DNA of 64,000 bases from Pelagicoccus albus (GCF_014230145.1 NZ_JACHVC010000001.1:124001-188000), one strand, 5' to 3'. Counted from the stretch's first letter, positions 1 to 8,953 are shown. Made by a program: numbers and translations. The notes: a model not told the origin generated them from the letters alone.

Positions 1-1023
1 CTGCAGGCAACCGTTGGGTTGTTGGTACTTGCGATCAGTGGTTTAGGTCTTGCGATTGGCTCTGTAGGAGGCTGGATCGTGGTGCGCGGCATCACTCGCA
101 ACATCGATGGAATCGTGGGACGTCTTCAGTCCGCGGCTGGCGAGACTTTGAACGCTTCCGAGCAGGTGTCCTCTAGCAGCGATGCGCTCGCTCGAGACTC
201 TTCGGAGCAGGCGGCCTCTATCGAAGAGACCAGCTCTTCCCTAGAAGAGGTCAATGCCATGACCGAAAAGAACGCTCAGAATGCGGAAAACGCCAAGAAG
301 CTCGCTTCCGAAGCTCGTTTGGCAGCCGAATCTGGAGCGGAGTCGATGAAGGATATGATCACTGCAATGCAGGACATCAAAGAATCGTCCGACAACATCG
401 CCAACATTATCAAGACCATCGACGAGATCGCTTTCCAAACCAACATTCTTGCTTTGAATGCTGCGGTTGAGGCCGCTCGAGCAGGTGAGTCCGGCGCTGG
501 TTTCGCAGTGGTTGCTGACGAGGTAAGAAGCCTCGCTCATCGTTCAGCTGAGGCAGCGTCTATCACTGCGGAGAAGATTGAGAATTCGGTTCAGAAGTCC
601 GAACGCGGCGTTGAAATCAACCAGCGCGTTGCGGAAAACTTGCAGACTATCGTTAGCCATACTCAGAAGATGGACGATATCGTGGGAGAAATCTCCGATG
701 CATCTGCCGAGCAGAATCGCGGCGTCGGTCTGATTCAGACTTCCATCCACAATATGGATAGCGTGACGCAACGAAATGCGGCCGCCGCTGAAGAAACCGC
801 TTCTTCCAGCCGAGTGCTGCTTGAACAATCCAACGATATGCAGCGTACCATCCAAGACCTCGTATCGGTCGTTAATGGCGGTAATCGCAGCTCTGCTCCT
901 CGCGCTAGCAAGAAACCGGCTCCGAAGAAGGAAGTTCAGTCCTTCGACATGCCTGCGCCACGCAGCGCTCCTGCAGCTCAGGCATCCCGAGACGATGCTT
1001 TTGTCGATCTCTGGGATAACTAA
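1..1023 (+). CDS. Methyl-accepting chemotaxis protein, 3' part (5' end outside window)
   Basis: The reading frame is open from base 1, so the gene starts upstream of the window; 340 codons are visible. The first ~25 visible residues form a hydrophobic membrane segment, followed directly by a long helical cytoplasmic domain. The signalling tip shows the conserved hairpin sequence around [23 protein letters not shown], which is diagnostic of chemoreceptors and contacts CheA/CheW. Potential methylation stretches rich in Glu/Gln/Ala/Ser flank it (for example [17 protein letters not shown]). The C-terminal tail is low-complexity, Pro/Ala/Lys-rich, and lacks the NWETF-type CheR-tethering pentapeptide. 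No HAMP domain is evident between the membrane segment and the signalling helices. The ligand-binding part is not in the window, so the stimulus is unknown. A clear terminator follows. Confidence 0.95.
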   Translation: MQATVGLLVLAISGLGLAIGSVGGWIVVRGITRNIDGIVGRLQSAAGETLNASEQVSSSSDALARDSSEQAASIEETSSSLEEVNAMTEKNAQNAENAKKLASEARLAAESGAESMKDMITAMQDIKESSDNIANIIKTIDEIAFQTNILALNAAVEAARAGESGAGFAVVADEVRSLAHRSAEAASITAEKIENSVQKSERGVEINQRVAENLQTIVSHTQKMDDIVGEISDASAEQNRGVGLIQTSIHNMDSVTQRNAAAAEETASSSRVLLEQSNDMQRTIQDLVSVVNGGNRSSAPRASKKPAPKKEVQSFDMPAPRSAPAAQASRDDAFVDLWDN

Positions 1024-1046
1024 GAATAAATCGGGTAAGCTTTTTC

Positions 1047-1079
1047 GAACGCGCCTCCTTTTGGGGGCGCGTTCTTTTT
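1047..1079 (+). terminator. Rho-independent terminator after the chemoreceptor
   Basis: A GC-rich inverted repeat (gaacgcgcc at 1047-1055 pairing with ggcgcgttc at 1066-1074) is followed by a T run. It lies 24 bases after the chemoreceptor stop codon. Confidence 0.85.
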
Positions 1080-1143
1080 GGTTTAGGCTGAAGTCTAAAG
1101 GCAAAAGTCCGAATAAAACGGATATGGCACTTAAAGCCCTTCC

Positions 1144-2223
1144 ATGAAACGCTCGCTCCTCATTCTCGCCTATTTTGTTTCGACTCTGGCTTGGTCCCAG
1201 GATCGTTACGAAAGCTTGAGCGCAGCTGGGACGGACTATCGCCAAGTCGTGGTGCTATCGGTCAACGATTCCTCTATTTCCATCCGGCATAGCAAAGGCC
1301 TGTCTCAGGTATCACTGGCAGACCTAAGCCAGGATTTGCAGCAGAAATATGGTTATGATTCGAGCAAGGCGCTCAGGAGGGAAAAGGATCTGGCGAGGAT
1401 TCGCCGTACGCAAACCATCGAGCAGGTCCAGCGCTTAGAGGCTGCGTTACTGGAGCAAAAGAACTCTTCAAAGGTGGAAGAAGGAGCTCAAGCTGCGTTT
1501 TCGAAGTTTGGCTCTGTCCCTCTGCTGCATCCGGAGGTTGATCTTCGTCCTCAGTTTCGTTCCTACGGGATACGCGTCAGAAGTCAGTCTGGACCCAGCT
1601 GTTCGGTTCACGCCATCGTTGCGGCTTTGGAATTTCAGTTCGCGGCTAAACACAGTAAGAACCTTAACCTTTCGGAAGACTATCTAGTATCGGCCACGGC
1701 CCGGTCTTTAGGTTTTGCCTACAATATTGGATACGACCCGGAAACAGGGGTCCCGAAAGGATGGGATGCAGGCTTTGCTCTGGAGCAGGTCTTTCAGGCC
1801 ATCCGTGGGCATGGTCTTTCTTTGGAGCAGAGTAGTGAGGAAAAGGCGGCGGGCAAAAAGCCTGTTGTTTTTCTCGATGTCGGGTTCAGTCCATTTTTAG
1901 TTCCTGGAGGTCGTTCCAAGAAATGTATACAAAACCTGATACATGTTCTCAATTCCGGCATGCCGGTTGTCTCCGGTATGGCTTGGCCCGAATATGAATT
2001 GATTTCCCATACCAGCGTTTTGTCAAAGCAACCACCTCGCTCGGGAAATGGACACGCGGTAACGATCGTAGGCTACCGCTGTGAAGATGGGGTTCTTGAA
2101 CACACGAAGTTCATCTTCCGCAACTCATGGGGAGATAGTTGGGGAACGGGAGGCTATGGCTTTTTGACCTACGAGTACCTCTTGAATAATCTCTACAGCT
2201 CCTACGTCGTCGAGCTGCAGTAA
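1144..2223 (+). CDS. Secreted papain-like (C1 family) cysteine protease
   Basis: A 359-residue protein with an N-terminal signal peptide (Lys-Arg, then a hydrophobic core, ending near residue 19). Residues ~20-110 form a charged helical region that may act as a prodomain. The papain fold occupies ~125-359. Catalytic residues are visible: the oxyanion-hole Gln and nucleophile Cys153 in QSGPSCSVHA, His304 in GNGHAVTIVGY, and Asn327 in FRNSWG. The classic QGxCGSCWAF sequence is altered around the Cys, with Ser instead of Gly-Ser, so activity is likely but substrate range may differ. The start is the ATG just after a short leader downstream of the preceding terminator. The 3' end overlaps the convergent glycosyltransferase gene by 22 bases. 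Export to the periplasm or outside is inferred from the signal peptide. Confidence 0.85.
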   Translation: MKRSLLILAYFVSTLAWSQDRYESLSAAGTDYRQVVVLSVNDSSISIRHSKGLSQVSLADLSQDLQQKYGYDSSKALRREKDLARIRRTQTIEQVQRLEAALLEQKNSSKVEEGAQAAFSKFGSVPLLHPEVDLRPQFRSYGIRVRSQSGPSCSVHAIVAALEFQFAAKHSKNLNLSEDYLVSATARSLGFAYNIGYDPETGVPKGWDAGFALEQVFQAIRGHGLSLEQSSEEKAAGKKPVVFLDVGFSPFLVPGGRSKKCIQNLIHVLNSGMPVVSGMAWPEYELISHTSVLSKQPPRSGNGHAVTIVGYRCEDGVLEHTKFIFRNSWGDSWGTGGYGFLTYEYLLNNLYSSYVVELQ

Positions 2224-3329
2224 AGGGTTTCGTCGTACGCTTCGATACACTGACTCCAATCGTAGCGTGCCATGACGGTAGAATGCTCAGACGGCTGTAT
2301 CCACTGTCTGGATTTTATAAGCTCTTCGATTCGGTCTGCTGCTTGCGTTAAATTCTCGAAGTAATTTTGCGGATTCTCTATCGGTGAAATGTGGTCGGGG
2401 TACGCGAGGCGTCGGGGGAGGATCGGATGGCAGCCGCAGTAGATTGCCTCCACTACGCTTCCGCCAAAGAAATCCTGTCTCGAAGTCACCGGCAGAATAT
2501 CAGCTCGCCAAAGCCACTTGGCGTAGTCCTCGAAGGAGTCCGCTCGACCGTAGGATATAATGCGGCGTCCCAACTTCTTGCGGGCGTGGGCGAAATATTC
2601 CGGTTCCTCGTCGAAACGATCGCCCAGCAAGGCTACTTCGAAGTCGACGTTTCTCTTCGCTAGCTCGAAGAGCAATTTGCAGAAGCCTTTCGGATTCTTG
2701 TCGTACTCCCAGCGGTGGTTCCAAAGCAAGAGCGGCGTCTTGTTTGGCTGGGGCGAAGTTGGTTTGAAGGCGTCGAAAGCCTTCAGGTCCATCCCGAGCG
2801 GGAGGACGACGCTCTTGTTTTCGATCTCGGCGATGGTCCGCTTGTTGCGATGATCGGGGTAGCGATCTAGAAACTCAGGCAGAGCGGCGGTGAATGCATC
2901 CCGATGGTATTGAGAGTTATAATACACTTTGTCCGCAGCGAGGGCGGTGGTGTAGTTTATAAAGGCATAGTGCAGGTCGCGGGATTTTTTGACGTCGGCA
3001 TCGCGGGGCGACCAAGGGTAGCAAAGCTGGTTCTCGTGGAGATAGACGGCGGTGGGAGTCTTTGCGTAACGCGAGCGAACGAGGGCTAGAAATACGGCGA
3101 AATCTAGCATGTCGGTCGCCAGGATCAAATCGTATTGAGTATCCCGCGACATGAGCTCGTTCGCCAAAGTTACGGCCGCTCCGTGCATCCGCCATTTCCA
3201 GCTTCTGCCCGGCAGGGGCAGGAGGTCGATCTGGTGGCGGGAGTAACGCTTTAATTCTTCCGCCCAGCGTTGATGAGAACCAGAAAAGAAGGGTTCGACT
3301 AGGGCGATTTTGAGAGTCGGAACTGACAA
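2202..3329 (-). CDS. Glycosyltransferase of the QTMAN/GTDC1 (DUF3524) family
   Basis: A 375-residue cytoplasmic protein. The N-terminus (residues ~7-25) carries the EPFFSGSHQ..W motif typical of the DUF3524 family, followed by ILATDMLD, the HENQLCYPW block (~100) and FINYTTALAADKVYYNSQYH. The C-terminal half is a GT4-type nucleotide-sugar domain (WNHRWEYDKNP at ~205, then PVTSRQDFFGGSVVEAIYCG). The animal homologue GTDC1 is tRNA-queuosine alpha-mannosyltransferase, which mannosylates queuosine in tRNA-Asp. Function of bacterial members is not established as far as I know, so the tRNA role here is inference. There is no signal peptide or membrane segment. It lies upstream of no obvious partner, and its stop overlaps the convergent protease gene. 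Confidence 0.8.
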   Translation of the reverse strand: MSVPTLKIALVEPFFSGSHQRWAEELKRYSRHQIDLLPLPGRSWKWRMHGAAVTLANELMSRDTQYDLILATDMLDFAVFLALVRSRYAKTPTAVYLHENQLCYPWSPRDADVKKSRDLHYAFINYTTALAADKVYYNSQYHRDAFTAALPEFLDRYPDHRNKRTIAEIENKSVVLPLGMDLKAFDAFKPTSPQPNKTPLLLWNHRWEYDKNPKGFCKLLFELAKRNVDFEVALLGDRFDEEPEYFAHARKKLGRRIISYGRADSFEDYAKWLWRADILPVTSRQDFFGGSVVEAIYCGCHPILPRRLAYPDHISPIENPQNYFENLTQAADRIEELIKSRQWIQPSEHSTVMARYDWSQCIEAYDETLYCSSTT

Positions 3330-3361
3330 GGTGAGCGATCGGACCGTCTAGCCGTGCAAGG

Positions 3362-3601
3362 TCAGTGGTCGCAGCCGCAGCCACTGCCTCCGCAGCAGGA
3401 ATGTCCGCCACCGGAGGAAGAAGGGGAGGGCGAGTTGCCGCCCATGGTGAATCCGTATCCGCCGGTGATGACGCGACGCACTGGCTTGCCCGATTCGGGA
3501 TGTGCGGTCAGGGCGTCGTCCTTCATGCTTTGCTGGATTTCGAAACGCTCCGGCTTTTCGTCCGGAGTTTGCGGGATGGTTTCGTAAACGTAAGTCGCCA
3601 T
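3362..3601 (-). CDS. FmdB-like small protein lacking the zinc-ribbon cysteines
   Basis: A 79-residue protein. The N-terminal half follows the FmdB pattern (MxTYxY, FEIQQSMKDDAL near 20-31, then GKPVRRVITGGYGF). The CxxC pairs that normally bind zinc are replaced: the first site reads TIPQTPDEK and the second AHPESGK. The C-terminus is a Gly/Ser-rich tail ending in a Cys/His cluster (HSCCGGSGCGCDH), which could bind metal in a different way. FmdB family members are small putative regulatory proteins of unclear function. The gene sits between tyrS (21 bases upstream on the same strand) and the glycosyltransferase (32 bases downstream), so all three are probably co-transcribed. Confidence 0.7.
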   Translation of the reverse strand: MATYVYETIPQTPDEKPERFEIQQSMKDDALTAHPESGKPVRRVITGGYGFTMGGNSPSPSSSGGGHSCCGGSGCGCDH

Positions 3602-3622
3602 GGGGGGAACAATGACGTGTTT

Positions 3623-4909
3623 TTACTCCACGATCAAGGCGGCGTAGTTCTTTTTGCCGCGACGGAGGAGAATGTATTTTCCGTAGTGGACGTCCGCTTC
3701 GCTGAGCTTGTAGCCCATTTCTTGCACGCGGTTGTTGTTGACGTAGGCCCCGCCTTCCTTGACCGCCTTTTTGGCTTCGCCACGGGAGTTTGTCAGGCCG
3801 GTGTCTACGAGAGCGTCGAGCAGAAGCAGGCCTTCCTCGCTGTTGAGCCTATCCGCTGGCAAGGTAGCGGTTGGAATTTCTCCCGCCACGTTGGCCAAGG
3901 CGTTTTCGGTGATGCCTTCGAGCCCGCCACCAAAGAGGATCTTCGATGCGGTGATGGCGTCTTGCGTGGCTTGTTCTCCGTGGATGAGGTTGGTCATCTC
4001 GGTTGCCAAAGCGTGGTGCGCTTGGCGTTGCCCTGGGTTCTCCTGATGTTGGCTTTCAAGCTCGGCGATCTTCTCTTGGGAGAGGAAGGTGAAGAACTTT
4101 AGGTATCGGATGACGTCGCGGTCGTCCACGTTTACGAAGTACTGGTAGAAGCGGTAGACGCTGGTCTTGCTCGGATCGAGCCAGATAGCGCCTTTTTCGG
4201 ATTTGCCGAACTTCGAACCATCGGAATTGGTGATCAGGGGCAAGGTCAGGCCGTAAACTGTCTTGCTCGCCATCTTGCGAGTCAGTTCGGTACCTACCGT
4301 GATGTTGCCCCATTGGTCTGAGCCGCCGATTTGCAGCTCGCAGTTTTCCGCCTGGTTTAGGTGGTAGAAGTCGTAGCCCTGCAGCAGCATGTAGGAGAAT
4401 TCGGTGAAGCTGATGCCCGACTTTTCGTCGCCCATGCGAGCTTTGACCGACTCCTTGCTGACCATGGAGTTGACTGTGATGTACTTCCCGACGTCTCGTA
4501 GGAAATCGAGGAAGCTGATCTTGCTCATCCAAGAGGCGTTGTCCACCAGCATGGCTGTGTTCTCGATCTCTTCGGAGAAGTCCAGCAGGCGGGTTAGCTG
4601 CACGCGCACTTTTGAAATGTTGTGGTCGAGGACTTCCTTGGTCAGCAGCTGGCGTTCGGATTTCTTGCCTGAGGGGTCGCCGATGGATCCGGTCGCTCCG
4701 CCGGCCAAGGCGATTGGCTTGTGACCGTAGTTTTGGAAGCGGCGCAGGCCGATGAGAGGCACGAGATTGCCTACGTGCAGACTGTCTGCGGTCGGATCGA
4801 AGCCGGCATACAAGGAGATGGGTCCTTCTTCGAGACGCTTGGTCAGCTCTTCCGCCGCCGTGCAGTCGTTCACGAGTCCTCTCCACTGTAGATCTTCCAA
4901 AATAGTCAT
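3623..4909 (-). CDS. tyrS: Tyrosyl-tRNA synthetase
   Basis: A 428-residue class I aminoacyl-tRNA synthetase that charges tRNA-Tyr in the cytoplasm. The HIGH signature appears as HVGN at residues 45-48 after YAGFDPTADSL. The tyrosine-binding QIGGSDQWGN block lies near 200, and the KMSKS loop is KFGKS at 233-237, the usual form in the TyrS1 type. The C-terminus (~360-428) is an S4 RNA-binding domain (LLLDALVDTGLTNSRGEAKKAVKEGGAYVNN). The length matches the family and the ATG start gives the standard N-terminus. It is the first gene of a three-gene minus-strand unit with the FmdB-like and QTMAN-like genes, and is divergent from engB with ~117 bases between start codons. Confidence 0.98.
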   Translation of the reverse strand: MTILEDLQWRGLVNDCTAAEELTKRLEEGPISLYAGFDPTADSLHVGNLVPLIGLRRFQNYGHKPIALAGGATGSIGDPSGKKSERQLLTKEVLDHNISKVRVQLTRLLDFSEEIENTAMLVDNASWMSKISFLDFLRDVGKYITVNSMVSKESVKARMGDEKSGISFTEFSYMLLQGYDFYHLNQAENCELQIGGSDQWGNITVGTELTRKMASKTVYGLTLPLITNSDGSKFGKSEKGAIWLDPSKTSVYRFYQYFVNVDDRDVIRYLKFFTFLSQEKIAELESQHQENPGQRQAHHALATEMTNLIHGEQATQDAITASKILFGGGLEGITENALANVAGEIPTATLPADRLNSEEGLLLLDALVDTGLTNSRGEAKKAVKEGGAYVNNNRVQEMGYKLSEADVHYGKYILLRRGKKNYAALIVE

Positions 4910-5026
4910 AAGGCGAACGGTTTTGGGGAGAAAGGCAGGACGTGTCCATTTCGAAATCCTCGGGCCTGCAGGAGAGGGGACGGTTCGTCTTTGACCTGCG
5001 GCGATTCACGGGCTTTTGTCCGTGCC

Positions 5027-5677
5027 ATGAAGATCGAATCAGCGGAGTTTTTGACCAGCGCCACGGACTTGGCTGCCTGCCCACGCTCGAACCTGCCCGA
5101 AGTGGCGTTTATCGGACGCTCAAACGTGGGCAAATCCTCCCTGGTCAATATGCTGACCAAGCAAAAAGGTTTGGCCAAGGTCTCCAAAAAGCCGGGAGCC
5201 ACGAAGATGATTAACTTCTTCACCATGAACAACTGGTGGAACTTGGTGGACTTGCCCGGGTACGGCTACGCTCAAGTTTCCAAGGGGAAGCAATCGGACT
5301 TTAACGAGGCGGTGAGCGAATACCTGATGGGCCGTCCGCAACTCAAGCTGATCTGCGCTTTGGTTGATGCTCGGGCCGAGCCGCTGGAGCTGGATCTTGG
5401 TTTCCTCAACTGGCTGGAGGATTGTCCGGTGCCGCACGTGATCGTTTTGACCAAAACCGATGAGGTGAAGGAAGACGTCTGGAAGCGGAATTTGGCGATT
5501 TATCAGGAAACGCTGGAAGCCCTAGGGCTGCGTGTTCCGGAGTTTATCCCTTGCTCTTCCGTTGAGCGGGCAGGGCGCGGAGTCCTGCTGCAGTACATCC
5601 AAAGCATTTTGCCCAAGCGTCAGAAGCGAGGCAGCGGCACGGGCGTGCAGCTGAACTGGCTGAAGAAGCGGGGATAA
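5027..5677 (+). CDS. engB: Ribosome-biogenesis GTPase EngB/YsxC
   Basis: A 216-residue TRAFAC GTPase involved in large ribosomal subunit assembly. The P-loop GRSNVGKSSL is at ~26-35, switch I holds the G2 Thr in KKPGATKMINFF, G3 is DLPGYGYA, G4 is TKTDE and G5 is CSSVE, all in the order typical of EngB. The start is taken as the ATG at 5027 (MKIESAEFL); an in-frame TTG at 4991 would add 12 residues with no family counterpart. The gene ends 12 bases before the DnaQ-like exonuclease, so the two form an operon. Confidence 0.95.
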   Translation: MKIESAEFLTSATDLAACPRSNLPEVAFIGRSNVGKSSLVNMLTKQKGLAKVSKKPGATKMINFFTMNNWWNLVDLPGYGYAQVSKGKQSDFNEAVSEYLMGRPQLKLICALVDARAEPLELDLGFLNWLEDCPVPHVIVLTKTDEVKEDVWKRNLAIYQETLEALGLRVPEFIPCSSVERAGRGVLLQYIQSILPKRQKRGSGTGVQLNWLKKRG

Positions 5678-5689
5678 TTTCACAACGAC

Positions 5690-6322
5690 ATGGGCAAGTC
5701 CGATTCAGTGGTCGTTTTGGACTTCGAGACGACGGGAGTGTCCCCGAACATGGGGGACCGAGCGATCGAGATCGGAGCGGTCATGCTGGAGGACGGCGTA
5801 GTGGTGGACCGGTTTCAGGAGCTGATGAATCCCGGCTTCTACATCAGCCCTTTCATCGAGGAGTACACGGGGATCACCAATGAAATGCTGGCGGACGCTC
5901 CGCCTTGCGATGAGGTTATGCGGCGTTTTCACGATTTTATCGGGGAGCGGGATCTGGTCGCTCACAATGCTTCGTTCGACCAACGTTTTCTGGACGCGGA
6001 GCTGATGAGGATTTCCCGTCCGCGACGCGGCAGTTTCGCCTGTTCGATGCTGCTTGCCCGCCGTCTTTTGCAAGACGCTCCCAACCACAAGCTCGGCACT
6101 TTGGCTCGCTATTTGAATGTAACGGAAGAGGGGGATTTCCACCGAGCTCTTTTCGATTCGGAGGTAACCGCTAAGATCTGGATGAAGATGCTGGAAGACA
6201 TCGGGGATCGGCATGGACTGTGGTCGCCGGAGTTCGATTTGATCTGTCGTTTGTGCAAGACTCCGAAGCGTGGGATCGAAGCGTTTTTGATCAAACAAGC
6301 TTTAGCGATCAATCGACTCTAG
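5690..6322 (+). CDS. DnaQ-like 3'-5' exonuclease (DEDDh family)
   Basis: A 210-residue single-domain nuclease. The DEDDh catalytic residues are visible: Asp and Glu in VLDFETTGVSP (Exo I, ~10-20), Asp in AHNASFDQRFLDAE (Exo II, ~95) and the His/Asp pair in FHRALFDSEVTAKIW (Exo III, ~150). The domain resembles the epsilon proofreading subunit of DNA polymerase III, but this short form without a polymerase partner could equally act as a stand-alone DNA or RNA exonuclease. The last ~40 residues carry an extension with a CRLC pair. It follows engB by 12 bases in the same orientation. Confidence 0.88.
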   Translation: MGKSDSVVVLDFETTGVSPNMGDRAIEIGAVMLEDGVVVDRFQELMNPGFYISPFIEEYTGITNEMLADAPPCDEVMRRFHDFIGERDLVAHNASFDQRFLDAELMRISRPRRGSFACSMLLARRLLQDAPNHKLGTLARYLNVTEEGDFHRALFDSEVTAKIWMKMLEDIGDRHGLWSPEFDLICRLCKTPKRGIEAFLIKQALAINRL

Positions 6323-6454
6323 GCCTCAGATTAGTTGGTCCGAAATCCGAACTGCAGAGGGATTTTAGTGAACTCTTGCTTATTAGCAGTCGTTTCGAGG
6401 CTCGAAAGCCGAGGGTCGATGCCCCTTTCTGGTCGTACCCAAACTGTTTAAGTT

Positions 6455-7600
6455 ATGACCCTAAAAAGACTTTTAACCGTAGCCGTATCGGCTTTTCTCT
6501 TACTGCATTCGCAGCTCGCCTTCTCGGCTGGTTCTGAACCCAATCCATCCGGCTTCGCGATCAAGCGCGGGGTCAATCTCAGCCATTGGCTTTCGCAAGA
6601 TTTTGGTTGGGTGCCGAGGGAAGAGTGGATCACTCGGAACGATATCCGCTACATCGCCAGCATCGGTTTCGACCATGTTCGCTTGCCTATTGATGAGAAG
6701 GAAATGTGGCATGAAGACGGTTCTCCGAATGAAGAGGCGTTTGCTTTGCTAACCGACGCGTTGGGCTGGTGCAGCGAGGAGGGCTTGCGGGTAATCGTAG
6801 ATCTGCACACTGTGCGGGCCCATCACTTCAATGCAGTGAATGAGGGCCTGAAGAATTCGCTCTGGACCGATCCGGCCGCTCAGGAGCAATTTTTCGATCT
6901 GTGGAGCCAGCTTTCGGAACGACTTTCCTCGTATCCAGTAAGTGAGGTCGCCTACGAGATTATGAACGAGCCGGTGGCGGACGACCATGAGGATTGGAAC
7001 CGTTTGGTTGCGAAATCTCTCGAACGTATCCGGGCTCAAGAGCCCGATCGCGTCGTGGTGATTGGATCCAATCTCTGGCAAATCCCGGAAACACTGGGAG
7101 CTCTCAAGGTTCCAGCGGGCGATAAGAATATCATTCTCAGTACGCACGTGTATTCACCTTTTGTATTCACCCACTACACTGCGGAATGGACTCCGCTTAA
7201 GGACTACCGGGGAGAGGTGAACTATCCGGGCAAGGTTCTGGCTGACGAAGAGTACGAGCGGCTAATGAAACTAAATGGCGGTAGCCTTTCGGATCTGGTG
7301 AAGGACTCGAATCTGGAATGGGGCAAGGAGCAGATGAAGGCCAAATTTCAGGCTGCGGTCGATCGAGCGGAGGAACTTGGTCTGCAACTCTACTGCGGGG
7401 AGTTTGGTTGTTTGCCGACAGTGCCTCGCGAGGGGCGTTTGCAGTATTACGAAGATATCACTGCTGCAATGGAAGAGCTCGGGATGGCTTGGGCCAATTG
7501 GGAATATAAGGGCGACTTCGGAATCTTCGAGTGGCACAGCGAGAGCATGAATATCGGAGCTCCGGACCTTGAGATGATCCACCGCTTGGTGGGCGATTAA
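6455..7600 (+). CDS. Secreted GH5 family glycoside hydrolase (endoglucanase-like)
   Basis: A 381-residue protein with a signal peptide (residues 1-24, cleavage near AFSAG). The mature part is a GH5 (beta/alpha)8 barrel: GVNLSHWLSQDF near 38, the RLPID block near 78, DLHTVRAHHFN near 125, the acid/base Glu172 in IMNEP, the HVYSPFVFTHY block near 232, and the nucleophile Glu316 in YCGEFG. GH5 enzymes hydrolyse beta-1,4-glucans, mannans or related polymers by a retaining mechanism; the subfamily and substrate cannot be fixed by eye. There is no carbohydrate-binding module. The ATG start gives a good signal peptide. The gene is separated from the upstream exonuclease by ~130 bases with no clear terminator. 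Confidence 0.92.
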   Translation: MTLKRLLTVAVSAFLLLHSQLAFSAGSEPNPSGFAIKRGVNLSHWLSQDFGWVPREEWITRNDIRYIASIGFDHVRLPIDEKEMWHEDGSPNEEAFALLTDALGWCSEEGLRVIVDLHTVRAHHFNAVNEGLKNSLWTDPAAQEQFFDLWSQLSERLSSYPVSEVAYEIMNEPVADDHEDWNRLVAKSLERIRAQEPDRVVVIGSNLWQIPETLGALKVPAGDKNIILSTHVYSPFVFTHYTAEWTPLKDYRGEVNYPGKVLADEEYERLMKLNGGSLSDLVKDSNLEWGKEQMKAKFQAAVDRAEELGLQLYCGEFGCLPTVPREGRLQYYEDITAAMEELGMAWANWEYKGDFGIFEWHSESMNIGAPDLEMIHRLVGD

Positions 7601-7621
7601 TCGACCGATTTTTCGTAGTTG

Positions 7622-7649
7622 TCGGCTGGATTCAATTCGCTCCAGCCGA
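7622..7649. terminator. Hairpin between convergent GH5 and corA genes
   Basis: A perfect 9-base inverted repeat (tcggctgga / tccagccga) with a 10-base loop lies between two converging genes. The T tract on either strand is short, so it is at best a weak terminator for one or both genes. Confidence 0.4.
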
Positions 7650-7664
7650 TTTGAGAGTTATCGG

Positions 7665-8828
7665 CTATTTTCCGATCCAGCCCTTTTTCTTAAAGTACCA
7701 GAGTAGGATGACTGTCGTCGCTATGCAAAGGCCCCAAAACACTGGATACGAGTACTGCCAGCCAAGTTCAGGGATGTGTTCGAAATTCATCCCGTAGATA
7801 CCGGCAAAAAAGGTGATCGGCATGAAAAGGCTAGCCATAATGGTGAGGGCTTTCATGACCTCGTTCATGCGATTGGATACAACGGATATGTAGAAGTCTT
7901 GCAGGCTGTTACACATTTCCCGCGAACTCTCGATTAGTTCGATGATCTGCAAGGAGTGGTCGTGTACATCTCGCAAATAGACCCGGACCTTTTCGTCAAC
8001 AGGAGACGCTTCGTCGAAACACAGCTTGCTGGAGAGTTCGCGTACTGGCCAGAAGGCTCGTCGCAGACTGTAGAGCTCACGCTTGATCAGGTAGATATGT
8101 TGCTGGATGCTCGGATTTGGATCCACCATGGCTTGTTCCTCTAGCTGGTTCAGGACTTCGCCGTAATTTTCCAAGATCGGGTAGACGTTGTCGACGATAG
8201 CGTCGATCATCGCATACGCCAAGTACCAGATACTGTTGGAGCGAGCTCGCGAGTCCGGTTTTTGAATACGTTTTCTAATCGGATCCCAGACATCGCCCAC
8301 GCGTTCCTGAAACGTGATAATTGTGTCTCCTGCGACTATTATGCTGACCTGCTCATTGACCAAGCTTTCCTCTTCCAGTCTGGCCATGTTCAAGACGATC
8401 AGACTGTGATCGGGATACTGTTCGAGCTTGGGGCGTTGGGGTACGTGTAAGACGTCCTCCGCTACGAGTGTGTGAAAGCCGAATGCCTTCCGCAGTTCGT
8501 TAATCACATAGGGATGCAGGCCGTCCACATTGATCCAGCGGTAGTTGGCCCATTCTGGTTTCGGAGAAGCCAGCAAATCCGAAACTGTGGCGAATGTAGT
8601 GGAGTTGTAGTCGCTTGTTCCGAGGTCGATGGCAGTAAGGCCAATGGTATTGTCTTCAGGAGGCGTATCGACGCCCTTTGCGTATTCGATGCCCGGAGAC
8701 GAAGCCAATTTTCGCGTTACTTTAGGTTTGATGTTACGCGTGAGGGTGAGCGGGAAAGCGACGAGCCTTCCGATCGATGACATAGCTCCGCTAAGATGAT
8801 TTTGGATGTTTAGCTTTTTCTCTTTCAT
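7665..8828 (-). CDS. corA: CorA-type magnesium/divalent cation channel
   Basis: A 387-residue inner-membrane protein. The large N-terminal cytoplasmic domain (~65-310) includes the LVAEDVLHVPQRPKLEQYPDH block typical of CorA, and a long stalk helix leads into two C-terminal transmembrane segments (~325-347 and ~360-380). The selectivity motif GMN is present in IYGMNFEHIPE between them, and the C-terminus is the usual basic KKKGW tail. The ~60 N-terminal residues before the CorA domain are an extension. The ATG start follows a ~165-base divergent promoter region shared with dut. Confidence 0.95.
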   Translation of the reverse strand: MKEKKLNIQNHLSGAMSSIGRLVAFPLTLTRNIKPKVTRKLASSPGIEYAKGVDTPPEDNTIGLTAIDLGTSDYNSTTFATVSDLLASPKPEWANYRWINVDGLHPYVINELRKAFGFHTLVAEDVLHVPQRPKLEQYPDHSLIVLNMARLEEESLVNEQVSIIVAGDTIITFQERVGDVWDPIRKRIQKPDSRARSNSIWYLAYAMIDAIVDNVYPILENYGEVLNQLEEQAMVDPNPSIQQHIYLIKRELYSLRRAFWPVRELSSKLCFDEASPVDEKVRVYLRDVHDHSLQIIELIESSREMCNSLQDFYISVVSNRMNEVMKALTIMASLFMPITFFAGIYGMNFEHIPELGWQYSYPVFWGLCIATTVILLWYFKKKGWIGK

Positions 8829-8915
8829 GGCGTCCTCTACGGGGTTGTTCGGTCTGGATAATAAGCCCTATAGCGATGGTATCGAGTCTTATCTGTATCC
8901 CTGTTCTGGGTATAT

Positions 8916-8953
8916 TGCGACCTATTTGGTCGCATTCCAATGCTGGTTATAAT
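8916..8953 (+). promoter_or_regulatory. Candidate dut promoter with an overlapping inverted repeat
   Basis: A TATAAT -10 box lies at 8948-8953 with a TTGGTC -35-like element at 8926-8931 (16-base spacer). A perfect 7-base inverted repeat (tgcgacc / ggtcgca, 8916-8934) overlaps the -35, suggesting a repressor operator. The -10 position supports translation of dut from the ATG at 8994 rather than from the upstream in-frame ATGs at 8940 and 8952. Confidence 0.5.

Noticed and set aside
2391-2663. Several plus-strand open frames within the QTMAN-like and tyrS genes.
   Set aside because: They overlap well-supported genes on the other strand and show no family features.
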